Position numbers and translations under genes: made by a program
Shown: positions 1 to 12,513 of the stretch, in pieces
How positions within the stretch are numbered: position 1 is the stretch's first letter
Layout of the letters: the number at the start of each line of letters is the position of its first letter
Notes under the pieces: model-generated
Seen by the model: the letters and a program-made list of their open reading frames with translations, nothing else
Told to the model about the DNA's origin: nothing
Database searches by the model: none
DNA from: Malania oleifera
Taxonomy: Eukaryota > Streptophyta > Magnoliopsida > Santalales > Ximeniaceae
Direction: 5' to 3'
DNA: 64,000 nucleotides
NCBI RefSeq assembly: GCF_029873635.1
Contig: NC_080418.1
Coordinates: 11,883,562-11,947,561 of the forward strand

Positions 1-1713
1 ATGAGGTTTCAGCCTCGTGGGGTTCCCAGGTACCCTATACACATCAAAACATAACAGAATATATGCAGCCAAAAAATTTCATACTATATACATACAGTAC
101 CATACTAGAGTCTATACAAGGACAAAATCAAGGTTCCATCAAATAACCTACAAATGGGTGCCCAACATATCTCAAAACGGAAACCCACAAAACACAATTC
201 CCAGCACTTACCCAAGCGCTACCCACAGTACACCGGCCACTATGCTCTCGACACAAGTATGCTAGTTTCGGTTACTCGAAGGACCTGTAAAAATATGTAC
301 ATACAATAGGGGTGAGACACCTCTCAATAAGGAAGAACACAGGTTATATCAGTGTGTGGCATTTGAGTGTTATCATGATGCAACATACATGCAGTTAAAT
401 GCAGTTCCAATACTAATTTCACAACAGTGCATACACGCACACACACACATGATCAACAATCCCGATGTTGTCACACCCATCGGCTTGAACCCAGCCTGCG
501 ATAAACGGCATTGGCCCACAGCCAATTCATGAACATGGTGCCACTGGCACATGGCTAGTTCCTAACTCCCATGGCATCGTACTGGCGCTAAACTAGTGGA
601 TCCACACCCTTCGGCTTGATTTGTCGAAATAAGCTCACCCCCTCAGATATAGAGCCAGGAACTCTACCAACCTATGGCCATCAATTTCATATGCCCTTGG
701 ATATAGAGCCGGACACTCTCAGTGCTTGGAACAATTTCGGAACCATGTTCCTACTAGCATTTCAACCAATCACACACACATGCATGCTTATATAACCAAA
801 CAAACCACATCCATTTGGTAATCTAAAATCATGATTTTTCATACACATACAGTTTAAAACAAGTCAAGACATGGCTATCCTTATAACATAGTATAAATCA
901 ACATATACATTTGGTTTTCAACAAAATTAGGGATACAACCTGTCGCCCCCTTTTTTCCAAAACTGTAATAATGAAAAATTCATAGTTTTCCCCATTAGAA
1001 CCCCCTAAATGAGTACCCAAAACACACACAGGACCATGAACCACAGTTCTATCGATTCTGATTTCAAAAAGAACTGATATAAACACAATTCCCCTTACCT
1101 TTTTCCCCAAATAGCAAATCCCAAACTCTAAGGCCCCTAAATAGCGAACCGAGTTCCAAAACCTGCAATCAAGAGTACAGAAGATACTCACAACACTGTT
1201 CTCTACTAAACTACCTGATTAGAATTAAAAACTGAGCCTTACCTCGATTTCAAGCCGAAACCCAAAAATCTCCGAAATGGGATTCCGATCCATAGAATTT
1301 GTAGAGAATCCTTTCACGATCCTCGTGGTAACTTCATATTTACGATTCTCACAACGAACGATGAAGAAATCTAGAGAGATGGAGGGTAGGGAGAGTTCTA
1401 GAGAGATAGAGAGAAGATATTTTAGTTTTTTTAGCTTGGAAGTAATGAAATTTATATTTATAGCCCTTTAACCCGACCACTTCTCATCGACAAATTGCAT
1501 CCTCGTTGACTAGGCTCTATTGTCTTCTCGTCAACGAGTTTGGGATCTCCGATTTTCTGAAACCCCTTGGCTTCTCCTCGTCGACGTGCCTCTGAACTTC
1601 GTCGACGAGAAATACATGAACTTCGTGGACGAACCCTGGCTTCGTCGATGAATCTTGCTAAATTCCCCATTTGTCCCCCTTTTATTTATTTAAACCCTTA
1701 TATCATAGTTATA
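1..1713 (-). mobile_element. Tekay-type gypsy LTR fragment
   Basis: Non-coding LTR, in the same layout as the LTRs at 25609-27427, 42000-44266 and 61644-62356. Read on the minus strand, a cluster of CTCGTCGACGAG-like palindromes (about 1652-1480) is followed by a TATA box (1463-1451), a purine-rich GAGA tract mirrored at 1360-1425, and the shared block TGAGAGGTGTCTCACCC (309-331). The window starts inside the LTR, so its far end is not visible. At about 1713 it stops abruptly inside reverse-transcriptase sequence of the neighbouring copia, with no canonical LTR end, so this junction is a rearrangement. No host gene is seen here. Confidence 0.75.
1451..1652 (-). promoter_or_regulatory. Palindrome array plus TATA box of Tekay LTR
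   Basis: On the minus strand, five to seven exact or degenerate copies of CTCGTCGACGAG (for example near 1500, 1537, 1575, 1603 and 1640) end about 20 bases upstream of CTATAAATATAAA (1463-1451). The TATA box is a clear core-promoter candidate. A regulatory role for the palindromes is inferred from their position and from their recurrence in the other Tekay LTRs of this window. Confidence 0.6.
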
Positions 1714-3404
1714 GTCTCATCCTTTTTTATTTCTAAACACCCATTTAGTTCCTATGATTAACTTATCTTTGGGTTTAGGAATAAGTTCCCGTACTTGACT
1801 TCTTTCGCATTGATTTAATTCCTCCTACATAGCTATGATCCAAGAGTTATCTTTTAAGGCTTCTTCTATACTCTTGGGTTCATCTTGAGACAAGAAAGCA
1901 CAATGATTACAAATTTTTTTTAATGAGGCTCTAGTGGTTATTCCTTTTGATGGTTCTCCAAGAATTTGGTCTTTTGGGTGACTTTTAGCATATCTTAATT
2001 CTTTTGGTAGTTCTAGATTTTCAATTGTGTTTTCTTTTGAGGCTTCATTAGTATTTTCTTCTTTTATTTCAATATCTTCTTCTTTTTGTGAAATAATTTT
2101 TTTTTTCATCAATCTTAATTTTGTTAACATGATCATTTGATTCATCAAACGTTATATGTATTAATTCAATAATTGTAAGAGTTCTTTTATTGTAAACCCT
2201 ATAAGCTTTACTATTCGTTAAGTAACCTAAGAAAGTTCCTTCATCAGATTTTGCATCGAATTTTCCAAGATCATCTTTAGTATTAAGGATAAAGCATCTG
2301 CAACCGAATACATGAAAGAAAGAAATATTAGGTTTTCTTCCTTTCCATATTTCATATGGTGTTTGTCTATACTAGATCGTATGGATACTCTATTTATAAT
2401 GTAACAGGTTGTATTTATTGCTTCTGCCCAAAAATATTTAGGTAAATCATTTTTGTTTAGCATGGGTCTTGCCATTTCTTGTAAGGTTCTATTTTTTCTT
2501 TCCACAACTCCATTTTGTTGTGGAGTCTTAGGTTCGTAAAAATTATGGTTTATTCCATATTCATTACAGAACTTTTCAACATTTTTGCTTTTAAATTCCC
2601 TACCTTGATCACTTCTAAAGTTTGTTATATTATAGCCCTTTTCATTTTGTAATTTCTTACATAATGTGATTAACATGTCACAGGCTTCATCTTTATTTGC
2701 TAAGAATAGTACCCAAGTGAATCTTGAATAATCATCCACTATTACAAAAACATAGTGTTAACCTCCTAGGCTTAAGGTTCTAGTTGGAAAAAATAAGTGC
2801 AGCAATTCTAGGGGTCTTTTTGTGGATATGTATTTTTTCTTTTTGAAAATTGTTTTAACTTGCTTTCCCTTTTGGCATGCATCACATATCTTGTCTTTTA
2901 TGAATTTGGTATTAGGTAGTCCTTTAACAATATTTTTCTTTGATAATTTGGATAATAGGTCCATGCTAGCATGTCCTAGTTTCCTTTGTCATAGCCAACT
3001 TATTTCATTCATTGCTGCCAAACAAGTTACGTTCTGATTTACTAAGTTCTCAAAATTTATACAATAAACATTATTCATCCTATGAGCTATAAACAAGGTT
3101 TCATTGTTCTTAGGATTTTGGATAACACATTTTTCTTTCTTAAAGGTTATTTCAAACCCTTTGTCACTTAGTTGGCTAATGCTTAAAAGGTTGTGTTTCA
3201 ATCCTTCTACTAAGCACATTGTTAATAGTGAGAGAAGGTTCTTTACCTATTTTTCCAATCATGATAATTTTACCTTTGGCAGGTGACATATCCTCCATCC
3301 TTTTTTCTTAGAGAGGTAAACTTGGTCTTATCGCCGATCATGTGCCTTGAACACCCGCTATCCAAGTACCACTTATCTGTTGATGGTGTTGTCCTAAAAC
3401 ATGC
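1714..3404 (-). pseudogene. copia 1 pol fragment: protease, integrase, start of RT
   Basis: Reading down from 3404, the protease motif DSGCS (about 3350-3370) is intact. The pre-integrase domain with its HxxC/CxxC zinc ligands follows (3219-2758), then the integrase core (2739-2227) with the second catalytic Asp in RSDQGREF and the Glu in NGVVERKN. The first catalytic Asp, normally in the DLFGP motif, is lost: the sequence reads LHLFFPTR, a small deletion with frame change near 2785. A linker (2148-1825) leads into the first RT motif, where the copy stops. Several frame breaks make it non-functional. Confidence 0.85.
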
Positions 3405-4683
3405 CTACAATGGAGAATTTTTTGTGTTAGTCTTTGGAATCCAAATTCTTTTAATTTTCTTTGTGTTGTTGTTAGTTCCATTATTGACTTTCCATTCTCC
3501 TTGCATTTTAACATACTTTCTTTTTAGTGGGCAGTTGAACATTACGTGACCTTTAGTCTTGCACATATAACAAGTGGTGTGTTCATGTTTGTTGTTTGAG
3601 GAAGTTCTAGCATAGTGCTTGGCTTCCTTGATGAAGTATCCCATGTATAATTTCTTATTCTTTTTATTTGTCTTACCATTATAACCTATCCCTTCTTTAT
3701 TTCCATGTAGCCTTTGCTATCCAATCATCTTTTCAAAATTGTCTTTACCTTTGGTAAAGCTATATATAATTTTCTCCTTATCCTCTGCTAATTTCTTAAG
3801 TTCATTTACTTCTAAATCTTTTTTATTCAAACTATCTTTATAAGTTTTGCCTAATTCTTCAGTTACTTTATTTACTTCCTCTTCTAACTTCTCGATACAA
3901 GTGTCTGTTTTCTTTTTCAATGGTTTTGAAAGATTCAAGTTCTTTAATAGTTCTTTATTTTGATCTTTCAAAGTTATATTTCTTTTGGAAATTTTTATAA
4001 ATCTCTTATGCAAAGAAAATAACTCATCTTGCAATTCCTTTTAGGAAGGCATGTTGTCACATGACTCATCACATATTGAGGTAGTCTTAAGGTTTCTACC
4101 TTTAGTGATGGCTGTAGCCTTTGGTTCCCATATTGAGGGAAGGTCTCTTAGGATTTTTCTAATCATTTTGTAGGTGGTATAAGTTTTCCCTAAGGCACTT
4201 AAGGAATTTATTATATGGGTAAATCCGATGTACATACTTGATATTGTTTCATCAGAATTAATCTTGAATGCTTCATATTCTCTTATTAATATGTCTATCC
4301 TATTATTTCAAACATCAATAGTTTTTTCGTATGTCACTTCTAATTTGTCCCATATTTCTTTAAACGTCTTACATGCCATGACCCTATTAAATTCGTTAGC
4401 ATCTAAGGCACGTTATAAAGCATTTATAGCACTTGAATTGATTTGAAGCATTTTATAATCTAAATCGGTCATATCCTTTTTTTCTTTTGGAATCTGTTTT
4501 CCATCTACTATTTTAGTGGGAAAAAGGTCTCCATCCCTAACTACTTCCGATGCTTTCCAATCCATGTATTGGAGATAGATTTGCATTCTCTTTTTCCAAA
4601 ACATATAATTATGTCCACAAAAAAATTGGTGGACGGGTTGAGGATTGACCTTCACCAAAGGGTGCTACTCCTATATTTTCCAT
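3405..4683 (-). pseudogene. copia 1 gag, internally deleted
   Basis: The start at 4683 matches the start used by copia 2 and copia 3. The frame is lost after about 20 codons at a T-run near 4620. The N-terminal gag domain (4658-4413 and 4235-4075) is followed by a deletion of roughly 500 bases relative to copia 2, with the breakpoint near 4073. This removes the first CCHC zinc knuckle. The coiled-coil-rich, lysine-rich middle (4034-3717) and the second knuckle CYMCKTKGHVMFNC (about 3575-3535) remain. Gag would normally form the cytoplasmic particle that packages element RNA. Confidence 0.85.
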
Positions 4684-4725
4684 TTGATCTTTTTTATAGT
4701 TTCTTGTTAGGAATTACTATAACTA

Positions 4726-4738
4726 GGCTCTGAAACCA
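4726..4738 (-). promoter_or_regulatory. Primer-binding site of copia 1
   Basis: On the minus strand TGGTTTCAGAGCC lies 2 bases inside the 5' LTR. It matches the complement of the 3' end of plant initiator Met-tRNA (TGGTATCAGAGCC) at all but one position, so it is the expected priming site for minus-strand DNA synthesis. Confidence 0.85.
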
Positions 4739-4740
4739 AT

Positions 4741-6780
4741 TGAAATTGGAATAGCCTCCCAAGAGGGGGGTGAATTGGGCTTTTAAAAATTATTCACTTT
4801 AGTCTTAGTTCTTTTGAGTTATAATAACAATCAAAACTTAGATACAATCACTATTAACATAGCAAGATCAATTACTCAATTTATGTAATAATAACCCTGT
4901 ATATATGTGAAAATTTGCTGAACTCGTTATAAGCTCTGTATCACAATTATTCTTCTTCCTAATGTTCAGTTTCTAAGTAAATTTTCAAATTAATAGGTCA
5001 AAGATAATCAACCAACGTAGTCCCTTTCGGTTTCCGCAATCAATGCTGATTTATCCAAAACGAATTACCTTCCGGTCTATTTAACAACCAAACATTCAGA
5101 ATTGAAATTTAAAGCATCCACATAGATTATATCTTTTATAAAAATAAAAATATTGAGTTGATTAGAGAAAGAAGAACACAGAGATTTTTACGAGGTTCGA
5201 CTTCAACACAGCCTACGTCCTCGCCTTTGGCAAAAACCACCAAAGGATTTACTAATACCATTCCTTTACTAGGCGGAACAAGACCAGTTACAAGCACTCC
5301 TTGGGTAGAGCCCGCCTTCTCCAAAACAATATCCCCTTGTTTGGTCCAACGATTCAATACTCAAACTGTTAACTAATCTTGTTACAAAGATAGAAAACAA
5401 GACATATAAGAACTTGCACCTCAAAGAGCTGGTTAGTACAAATTTAAAAAACTTATGTACTTTAGTAAATTCAGAACATGAATTTAAGAATGAACCTCTT
5501 AGAAACTTATCACCATAGATATTTTTCAATGGATAAAAGAATCAACAACTTGATGCACAACTTAGTGAGTAACTTCAGCAATGCTTTCAAAAAATTTCGT
5601 GAGTGATGAGAGCAATAGCACACTTTTAGAATTTCAGTAAGCTTTGAGAGAGAATGAGAGCTGAATTAATTTCTTGATGTCTAAAACAATGATCTTTGAG
5701 GGTATTTATAGAGTTAGAAAACTTCCTTTCTTGTTCCCTAAGAATACCTAGAGTTGTTTCAAAATATTAAAATTATTTGAGTTTCCAAAAATTTGAATTT
5801 CAAAGATTATTTCTGTTGGAAAATTTAAACATGCAGTGAGCCAGACATCTGTCAAACTCTGGCAGTCGTTTGTCCATATGATACAACAAAAAAACTCATG
5901 GACAGAGAGGTGACTGTCATTTATCTCTTATTTGGCAGTCGTCTGTCACTAGGATATAGTTATAATATTTACACAGAGAGAGGTGGCAGTCATCTATCTC
6001 TTGATTGGCAATCGTCTGTCGCCAGAATATATTCATAATATTTACACAGAGAGAGGTGGCATTCATCTGTCCTCAAGTAGGCAGTCATCTGTCCATGAAT
6101 AATTTTATGTTTTTCAATAACACCGAAGGTGGACAGTCGTCTGGTAAAACATTCATAGACTTCTCACTTTCTACTGACAGTCGTCAGTCAAAGGCTTGAC
6201 AGTCATCTATCAGGCTTCTGTCTTTGGTTAAGCTTCACTTAAATTTTCCAATCATCTATCCATTAATAGACAGTCGTCTGTCTAGGTAGTTTTTCTTCTT
6301 TAAGCCCTTTTTTATCTCTCTCTCTCTTTTATTGGAGTTTTTCTTGGAATATTAACTTGTTTAACTTTTAAAAGCATGTTCCAAGGCTTAAGCTATGGTC
6401 TCTAAGTCTCCTTTTTCCTAATGAGCTTCAAAATGAACAATTCATATTTGAATAAACTTGAAGTACTTACGAAGACTTGGACCTAAGCTGTTTTGACATT
6501 TTCTTGGCTTTATGGTCTCTTGATCTTTTTTGCTGAACTTTTGATCTTGTAGACTTCTATAAGCTTTCAATTTGGATCACATGTTGAATTTTGGCCTTTT
6601 ATTCTTGAATCCATGCCTCAAGCTTGATATAATTATCTTTTTATGAAGTACAAGCTCTCATGAACTTTTTATCCTTGCATTCTTCATTTAGTCCTGAAAA
6701 TAACCGCACTTAACCAAATATGTTAAGTTATACTTGTTTGTTAGCATCAAAATAGGATATTAAGCCTTGTAAGGCTAACA
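4741..6780 (-). repeat. 5' LTR of copia 1
   Basis: About 2040 bases with TG...CA ends (minus strand TGTTAGCC...TTTCA). It contains the palindrome array (6282-5838), a TATA box CTATAAATA (5711-5703), the paired stem-loop region (about 5245-5190), and the C-rich block CCAATTCACCCCCC next to the LTR end. No 3' LTR partner remains in the window. Confidence 0.85.
5703..6282 (-). promoter_or_regulatory. GACAG-N4-CTGTC palindrome array and TATA box, copia 1 LTR
   Basis: About a dozen copies, exact or degenerate, of GACAGTCGTCTGTC lie between 6282 and 5838; a perfect copy is 6269-6282. Read on the minus strand they precede the TATA box at 5711-5703 by about 130 bases. Arms are 5 bases with a 4-base centre. 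Function is inferred from placement in U3. Confidence 0.6.
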
Positions 6781-6806
6781 AATAGAAATTTTGGGTTGTT
6801 ACAATT

Positions 6807-6819
6807 TGGTGTCGGAGTC
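6807..6819 (+). promoter_or_regulatory. Primer-binding site of plus-strand Tekay element
   Basis: TGGTGTCGGAGTC begins 3 bases after the LTR end at 6803. It is a degenerate form of TGGTATCAGAGCC, the complement of initiator Met-tRNA. The 350 bases from here to the gag start at 7170 are an untranslated leader with no other recognisable feature. Confidence 0.75.
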
Positions 6820-7169
6820 TAGGTTGGTAGGTTCTGTAGACTATAGTTTGCAGCAGAAAACAATACCAGAGTATAGGAATAGATCAGGATTTCGATGAGT
6901 CGATGTTGGGAAATTAAGATAAGTATTTAGGGTTTTGTTCAATGATCTGGAAGCAGGATTTCCATATCGGTTTCTATGTCTTTCCTGAGGTGATGATTTC
7001 TAGAAAGTTATAGTAAACTATTGTCGGGTTGTTTCTCTATCATTGGACTGAATCTTAAATAAAGAACAAGGATGATGGATTAATTAATAGTATGAGTTTC
7101 AATTAAATAAATATGTTAGTTATGTTATACAGACAAGCTCCTCAGATTATGTTTATTTTCCTTTTCAAG

Positions 7170-8300
7170 ATGGACCTTGGAGGGAGTAGCACTCATACCA
7201 TTGGGGATGATAGGGTAGGCCCCTCTAGTGTAGGTGGTGAGGATTCAGACGCAGTATTGCGTAGTGTGGCTTAGCACGTTATGGCTGAGATTGCGCGAAG
7301 TTCTATGGAGCAGGGAGGCTCATCAAGAAATAAAGGTTGTACAAACGAGAATTTTACTAAAATGAATCCTATGGCATTCTTCTCAGGAGGAGTTGACCCT
7401 GCAGTGGTTGAAAATTGGATGTAGAAGATCGAGAAAATATTGTCGGTGCTCCACTGTATGGATAAGAAGAGCGTTCTCTATGCTACCTATAAGATGACAA
7501 GGGTGGCCAAGAGATGGTGGATGGCTACGAGATTGTTGGAGGAGCAAAGCCCTATGCTGGTGGCTATGACGTGGAGCCAGCTCAAGGAGGTATTCTTTGA
7601 CAGATATTATCTTGCCACTGTCAGAGAAGCTAAGGTAGTAGAATTTTTAAATTTGACTTAGGAAAATTTCACGGTTCAGATGTATGCGGCAAATTTTGTT
7701 GAGCTGTCACGTTTTGCCCCCTACATCTTCCCAGATGAGGTGAAAAAGGTAAGGATGTTTTAGAGGGGTTTGAGGGAAGAAATTTATAAACAGGTGGTAG
7801 TTCTGAGCTGCAGGACTTCTCTAAACTTGTGGATAGGGCCACAGCAGTAGAGGAGAGCAAGTAGAAAGATGTTGGAGCACCAACTCAGAGAAAGAGGCCT
7901 ACGCCACTAGGTTTCCAGGTAGGGTCCAGCTAAGGCCCTTGGAGGGGTGATAGACATGGCAGGACTCAGAGACAGGAAAGAGGAGATCATGGGCACCAAG
8001 GAGAGCAGGAATACACTATTTGCCTTATATGGGGTAGGAGACATATAGGAGTGTGCTGGTTGGGGAACAATGTTTGCTATAAATGTGGTAGACCTAGGCA
8101 CAACACGGGAGTGTCATTTTCCACCAAATAGAGCACCAACCCCTAGATAGATTCGGAGATATAATCAGGCACCTAAAGGTGGTGGCCAGCAGAGGAACAC
8201 AACTCTGATGAGGGTGTACGCATTGACGCCAGGAGACGCCAAGACTACTAGAGACATGGTTGCGGGTACACTTACTACTTTACCATATAAAGTCATTGTT
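7170..8300 (+). pseudogene. Tekay gag
   Basis: Starts at ATG 7170. The retrotransposon gag domain is visible at 7350-7800 (conserved words MTRVAKRWW, TWSQLKEVFFDRYY, ELSRFAPYIFPDE). A degenerate zinc knuckle, CYKCGRPRHNTG, lies near 8070-8105 and lacks its final Cys in frame. In-frame TAG codons interrupt it near 7273, 7424 and 7660, mostly where CAG is expected. A T-run near 8300 shifts the frame into the protease. Gag would form the particle; this copy cannot. Confidence 0.85.
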
Positions 8301-11300
8301 TTTTTTTTATCCAGGTGCCACTTATTCTCTTGTATCGTTGGGATATGCTAAGTTATCTGGGGTTGAGGCATAGCTGTTAAATGTTAGAGTTATCAGTAGC
8401 CACACTAAAAGGGTTAACAGTGAGGTGTACAAGCGTACTTAAAAAATTTCTAGTGGGCATTCAGGAGAAAGTGTTACCAGCTGATCTTGTGGTATTAGAT
8501 CTACAAGGATTCGATGTGATATTGGGTATGGATTAGTTGGTATCTAATTACGCCAACATTGATTGTCATCAGAAAGAAGTGATTTTCACACCCGTAGGTG
8601 AGTAGGAATTTAGATTCGTGGGATCACGTGTGCGCGCCCCGCTACAGTGTTGGCTATTCACGTGACGAAGCTGCTTCAAGGTGATTGTTAGGGGTATGTA
8701 GCTTATGTAAAGGAGGTGCAAGAAGGAGAATTAAAGTTTACTGATATTCAAGTAGTCAGAGAATTTTCAGATATATTTTCAGAAGAATTACCTGGTTTAC
8801 CATCGGATCGAGAGATAGAATTTGCTATGGATTTACTACCAAGGTCAGCACCAATATCTAAGGCACCCTATAGAATGGCTCCAGCAGAACTAAAAGTATT
8901 GAAAGATCAGTTGCAGGAATTTTTGGATAAGGGATTTATTAGGCCTAGCGTGTTGCCTTGGGGAGCACCAATCCTTTTCGTGAAAAAGAAATATGGGACT
9001 ATGAGGATGTGTATTGATTATAGAGAGATAAACAAAGTGACGATCAAGAATAAATATCCTCATCCCAGAATTGATGATTTATTTGATCTGCTCCAAGAGA
9101 CCCAGGTCTATTCCAAGATTGACCTATAGTCGAGATACCATTGAGAGAAAGTTATAGCAGGGGACATATCAAAAATAGCTTTTTGAACCAGGTATGGGCA
9201 CTTTGAGTTCTCGGTAATGCCGTTCAGATTAAATAATGTACCAGCAGTGTTTGTGGACTTATTGAATCGAGTGTTCCATTAGTACCTAGACCAGTTTGTT
9301 TTGGTATTTATAATTGATATACTGGTATACTCGAAAAATTTTGAGGAACAAGGGAATCATCTAAGGTTGGTATTGCAGGTGTAAGAGAAAAGAAGTTATA
9401 TGCAAAATTCAAGAAATGTGAATTCTGGCTGAGACAGGTTACTTTCCTTGGGCATGTGATCTCCGGGGATGGCATATCAGTTGATCTAAGTAAAATAGAA
9501 GTAGTAGTGAGTTGGGTGAGACCGGGGAATGTTCAGGAGGTCAGGAGCTTTCTTGGTTTGGTAAGGTACTACTAGCGTTTTGTGGATGGCTTCTCTAGAT
9601 TATCGGGTTCACTAACAGGACTCACAAGGAAGAATGTGAGGTTTGAATGGACTGATGATTATGAGCAAAGCTTCCAGGAGTTAAATCGGCGGTTGGTCAT
9701 GACACCATTGTTATCTATACCATCAGGAGAGGATAGGTTTGTGATATACAGTGATGCATCCCAGAAGGGACTAGGGTGCATGTTGATGCAGCATGGAAAG
9801 GTTATTTCCAACGCTTCTTGACAACTTAAAGAATATGAAAAGAATTACCTAGTACATGATCTAGAGTTAGTTGTAGTGGCGTATGCTATAAAAATCTGGA
9901 GGCACTATCTTTATGGTGGGAAATGCAAAATCTTCACAGACCATAAAAGTTTGAAATATTTCTTCACCTAGAAAGAATTGAACATGAGGAAAAGAAGATG
10001 GCTAGAGCTCATTAAAGATTATGATTGCACTATCATCTATCATCCAAGGAGAGCAAACATGGTGCTGATGCACTGAGCCGAAAATCAGTGGGAGCAGCAT
10101 TGTCGGCAGTAGAGATTCAGCATTCGATTCGGATAGATCTAGAGAGGCTCGGGGTAGAGTTAGTAGAGGGAGAATATCGGGCATTTATTGCCTACTTGGT
10201 GTTGCAGCCTACCTTGCAAGATAGAATTAAAGTTGTTTAGAGAAATGACCTAGAATTGGTAAAATAGATAAATAAAGTACATGATGGATAGGGGAGGAGT
10301 TCAATATATCAGATGAAAGAGAGCCCAACAGTTTCGTACCAGACTTTGTGTGCCTGCAGATGTTGGTATTAGAAGAGCTATCTTAGTGGAGGCACACAAA
10401 TCCCTATATACAGTTCATCTTGGCAGTACTAAAATGTATCAGGATCTCCATGAATCCTTTTGGTGGAGCAGCAAGAGAGAGATAGCAAAATTCGTGGAGT
10501 AGTGTTTGACGTGCCAACAGGTAAAGGCTGAGCACCAGAGGTCGGTATGGCAGTTACAGCCACTCCACATCCCTTAGTGGAAGAGAGACCATATATTTAT
10601 AGATTTCATCATAGGTTTGCCACCAACGCTGCATGGTCAGAACCCTATTTGGGTGATTGTAGACCGGTTGATGAAGACGGGCCACTTTCTCCTTATCAAA
10701 GTTAGCTATCATATGAACAAACTGGCAGAGATATACATTCAGGAGATAGTTTGATCACATGGAGTGCTAGTATCGATAGTTTCATATCAAGACCCACGTT
10801 TTACATCACAATTTTGGAGAAGCTTATAGGAAGTTTTGGGGTCTCAATTATCATTTTGCGCAACATTTCATCCTCAGACTGATGGTCGGACAGAGAGGAC
10901 GATCCAGGTACTTGAGGATATGCTACGAGCATGTGTGCATGATTTTGGGGGTAGTTGGACCCTGTATATGCCACTGGTTGAGTTCGCATATAACAACATC
11001 TATTAGACCAGCATCGGCATGGCACCATACGAGGCATTATATGATAGGAGATGTCGTTCTCCACTATACTAAGATGAAATGGGTGAGAGGTGAGTTATGA
11101 GACTAAAGTTAGTGCAGCAAGCATATGATAAAGTCCGACTTATTAAAGACAAAACTAGTACAACTCAGAGTCGGAAGAAAAGTTACGTGGATACTCACCG
11201 TTGAAAACTGGAATTTGATGTAGAAGATCAAGTGTTTTTAATGGTAGCACCGCTGAAGGGGGCTATGATATTTGGGAGGGAGGGTAAGCTAAGCTCTAGG

Positions 11301-11650
11301 TTTATTGGCCCATTCGAGATACTTGATAGAGTAGGTCCAGTTGCCTACAAAATAGCTTTACCACCAGCTCTATCCAGAATACACAACATATTTCATGTTT
11401 TCATGTTGAGGAAATACGTCCCAAATCCCTACCATGTGATTAGCTACGAGGATATAGAGCTCAGAGACACACTAGCGTATGAGGAGACACCAGTGCAGAT
11501 CTTAGATAGAAAGATCAGAAGTTGCCTACTAAGAGAATTCCATTAATAAAAGTTCTATGGAGAAATCACATAGTGGAAGAGGCTTCATGGGAGCTAGAGG
11601 AGGAGATATGATAGAGATACCCATATCTATTCAGTGGGGACCAGTATTAG
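8301..11650 (+). pseudogene. Tekay pol: PR, RT, RNase H, integrase, chromodomain-like tail
   Basis: Protease remnant with YPGATYSLVS (about 8310). RT 8716-9580: the catalytic FIDDIL motif reads FIIDIL (about 9308-9325), so one metal-binding Asp is lost. RNase H 9690-10080 keeps SDAS, the Glu of HDLEL and TDHKS. The zinc-binding part of integrase and its core follow (10380-11090); the second Asp is lost (SDRD became SYQD, about 10785) while the Glu in QTDGRTERT remains. C-terminus 11232-11545 plus a frame-shifted tail to about 11625 matches the chromodomain-bearing end of Tekay elements (WRNHIVEEA). Stops occur at many CAG and CGA sites. Confidence 0.85.
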
Positions 11651-11950
11651 ATAGAAAGAACAATAGCGATTCAGGTAAAGTAAATTCAATTTATGTAGTT
11701 TGGTTTTATGTTATTTTATACAAAGTAGGATGATGTATGTACAAGTTGTATATTAGGCTATAGGATAAGTAGTGTTTTGGGTTTTGGGAGAATTTTCTTT
11801 TATGTATATGCTTGTAATCTCCCAAAATCGTATTTGTAACAACGGTATTCGTCCGCCATAAGTGAGGGTAATTAATAAAATAAGTAGTCAATTTTTCCTC
11901 AGAGGATGGTGTATAGCACTTATAGTAAATTTCGAGGATGAAAGTTTATA

Positions 11951-11962
11951 AGAAGGGGAGAA
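11951..11962 (+). promoter_or_regulatory. Polypurine tract of plus-strand Tekay element
   Basis: AGAAGGGGAGAA directly precedes the 3' LTR start TGTAGTGACC at 11963. It is the standard site of plus-strand DNA priming, and its position fixes the LTR boundary. Confidence 0.85.
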
Positions 11963-12251
11963 TGTAGTGACCCGGAATAATAAAATGATAAAAGAAATCA
12001 GAAAAATGGATTTTTGGTCAGCGAAGGAAAAAACCGGCGACGATTTTTGAAGAAGCTAGAAAATTGACGACGTTTTAGGGTTTTAACTGTGGCTGGGTAA
12101 AGGTAAAACGGTAATTTTAGGGCTGTGGTTAATAGAAAATTGGCGACGATTTTTTGAGAAGCTAAGAAAATCGTTGACAGTTTTCTGAGATAGTGGTGAA
12201 GAATATAAAATATTGGGAGATACAATTTAAACAAAAAAATCAAATGCTCTC
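11963..12251 (+). repeat. 3' LTR of Tekay element, part 1 of 3
   Basis: Begins TGTAGTGACC after the purine tract and ends at the target duplication CTCTC (12247-12251) of the inserted LTR. It holds a degenerate tandem repeat of 106-base period around GGCGACGATTTTT (units at 12036 and 12142) and a TATA-like ATATAAAATA near 12203. The LTR resumes at 27428. Confidence 0.75.
12036..12180 (+). repeat. Degenerate tandem repeat in Tekay LTR
   Basis: The stretch starting GGCGACGATTTTTGA at 12036 is repeated at 12142, with intermediate GACGACG and CGTTGAC words. It sits just upstream of the TATA-like sequence near 12203, the same placement as the palindrome arrays of the other LTRs. Confidence 0.55.
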
Positions 12252-12513
12252 TGTAACGACCTGCTTATATAATCATATAATAAAACATATTTAATAATAA
12301 AGTCAATCCAACCCATGGGTAACGGGGACATCTGTCATTCACAGTGGAAACCTAAGCAGCAGTAAATATAAATCACATTCTCAAACCATATAATACATAA
12401 TAGCAGAGTCAGCTATAATCCCAAAACACGGTGCTTATATACAATCTCCCAAAAATACAAAAAATATCTCTAGGAACCCACATCAAAATCTCTTGATCCT
12501 GGTTCAAACTTAC

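Larger units (their letters stand above)
1714..6780 (-). mobile_element. SIRE-like Ty1/copia element, 3' half deleted (copia 1)
   Basis: Minus-strand element with a 5' LTR (4741-6780), primer site (4726-4738), gag (4683 down to about 3405), protease and integrase. It breaks off in the first conserved block of reverse transcriptase at about 1714. The rest of RT, RNase H, the third ORF and the 3' LTR are missing. Domain order (gag, PR, IN, RT) marks it as Ty1/copia. Close similarity to copia 2 and copia 3 and the long LTR suggest the SIRE (Sirevirus) lineage. It was inserted near the end of the 5' LTR of the plus-strand Tekay element, whose last LTR bases resume at 6781. Confidence 0.85.

Noticed and set aside
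4726..4738. Possible tRNA gene fragments at initiator-tRNA-like sequences
   Set aside because: Only 12-13 bases complementary to the tRNA 3' end are present at each LTR border, which is a primer site and not a tRNA gene.
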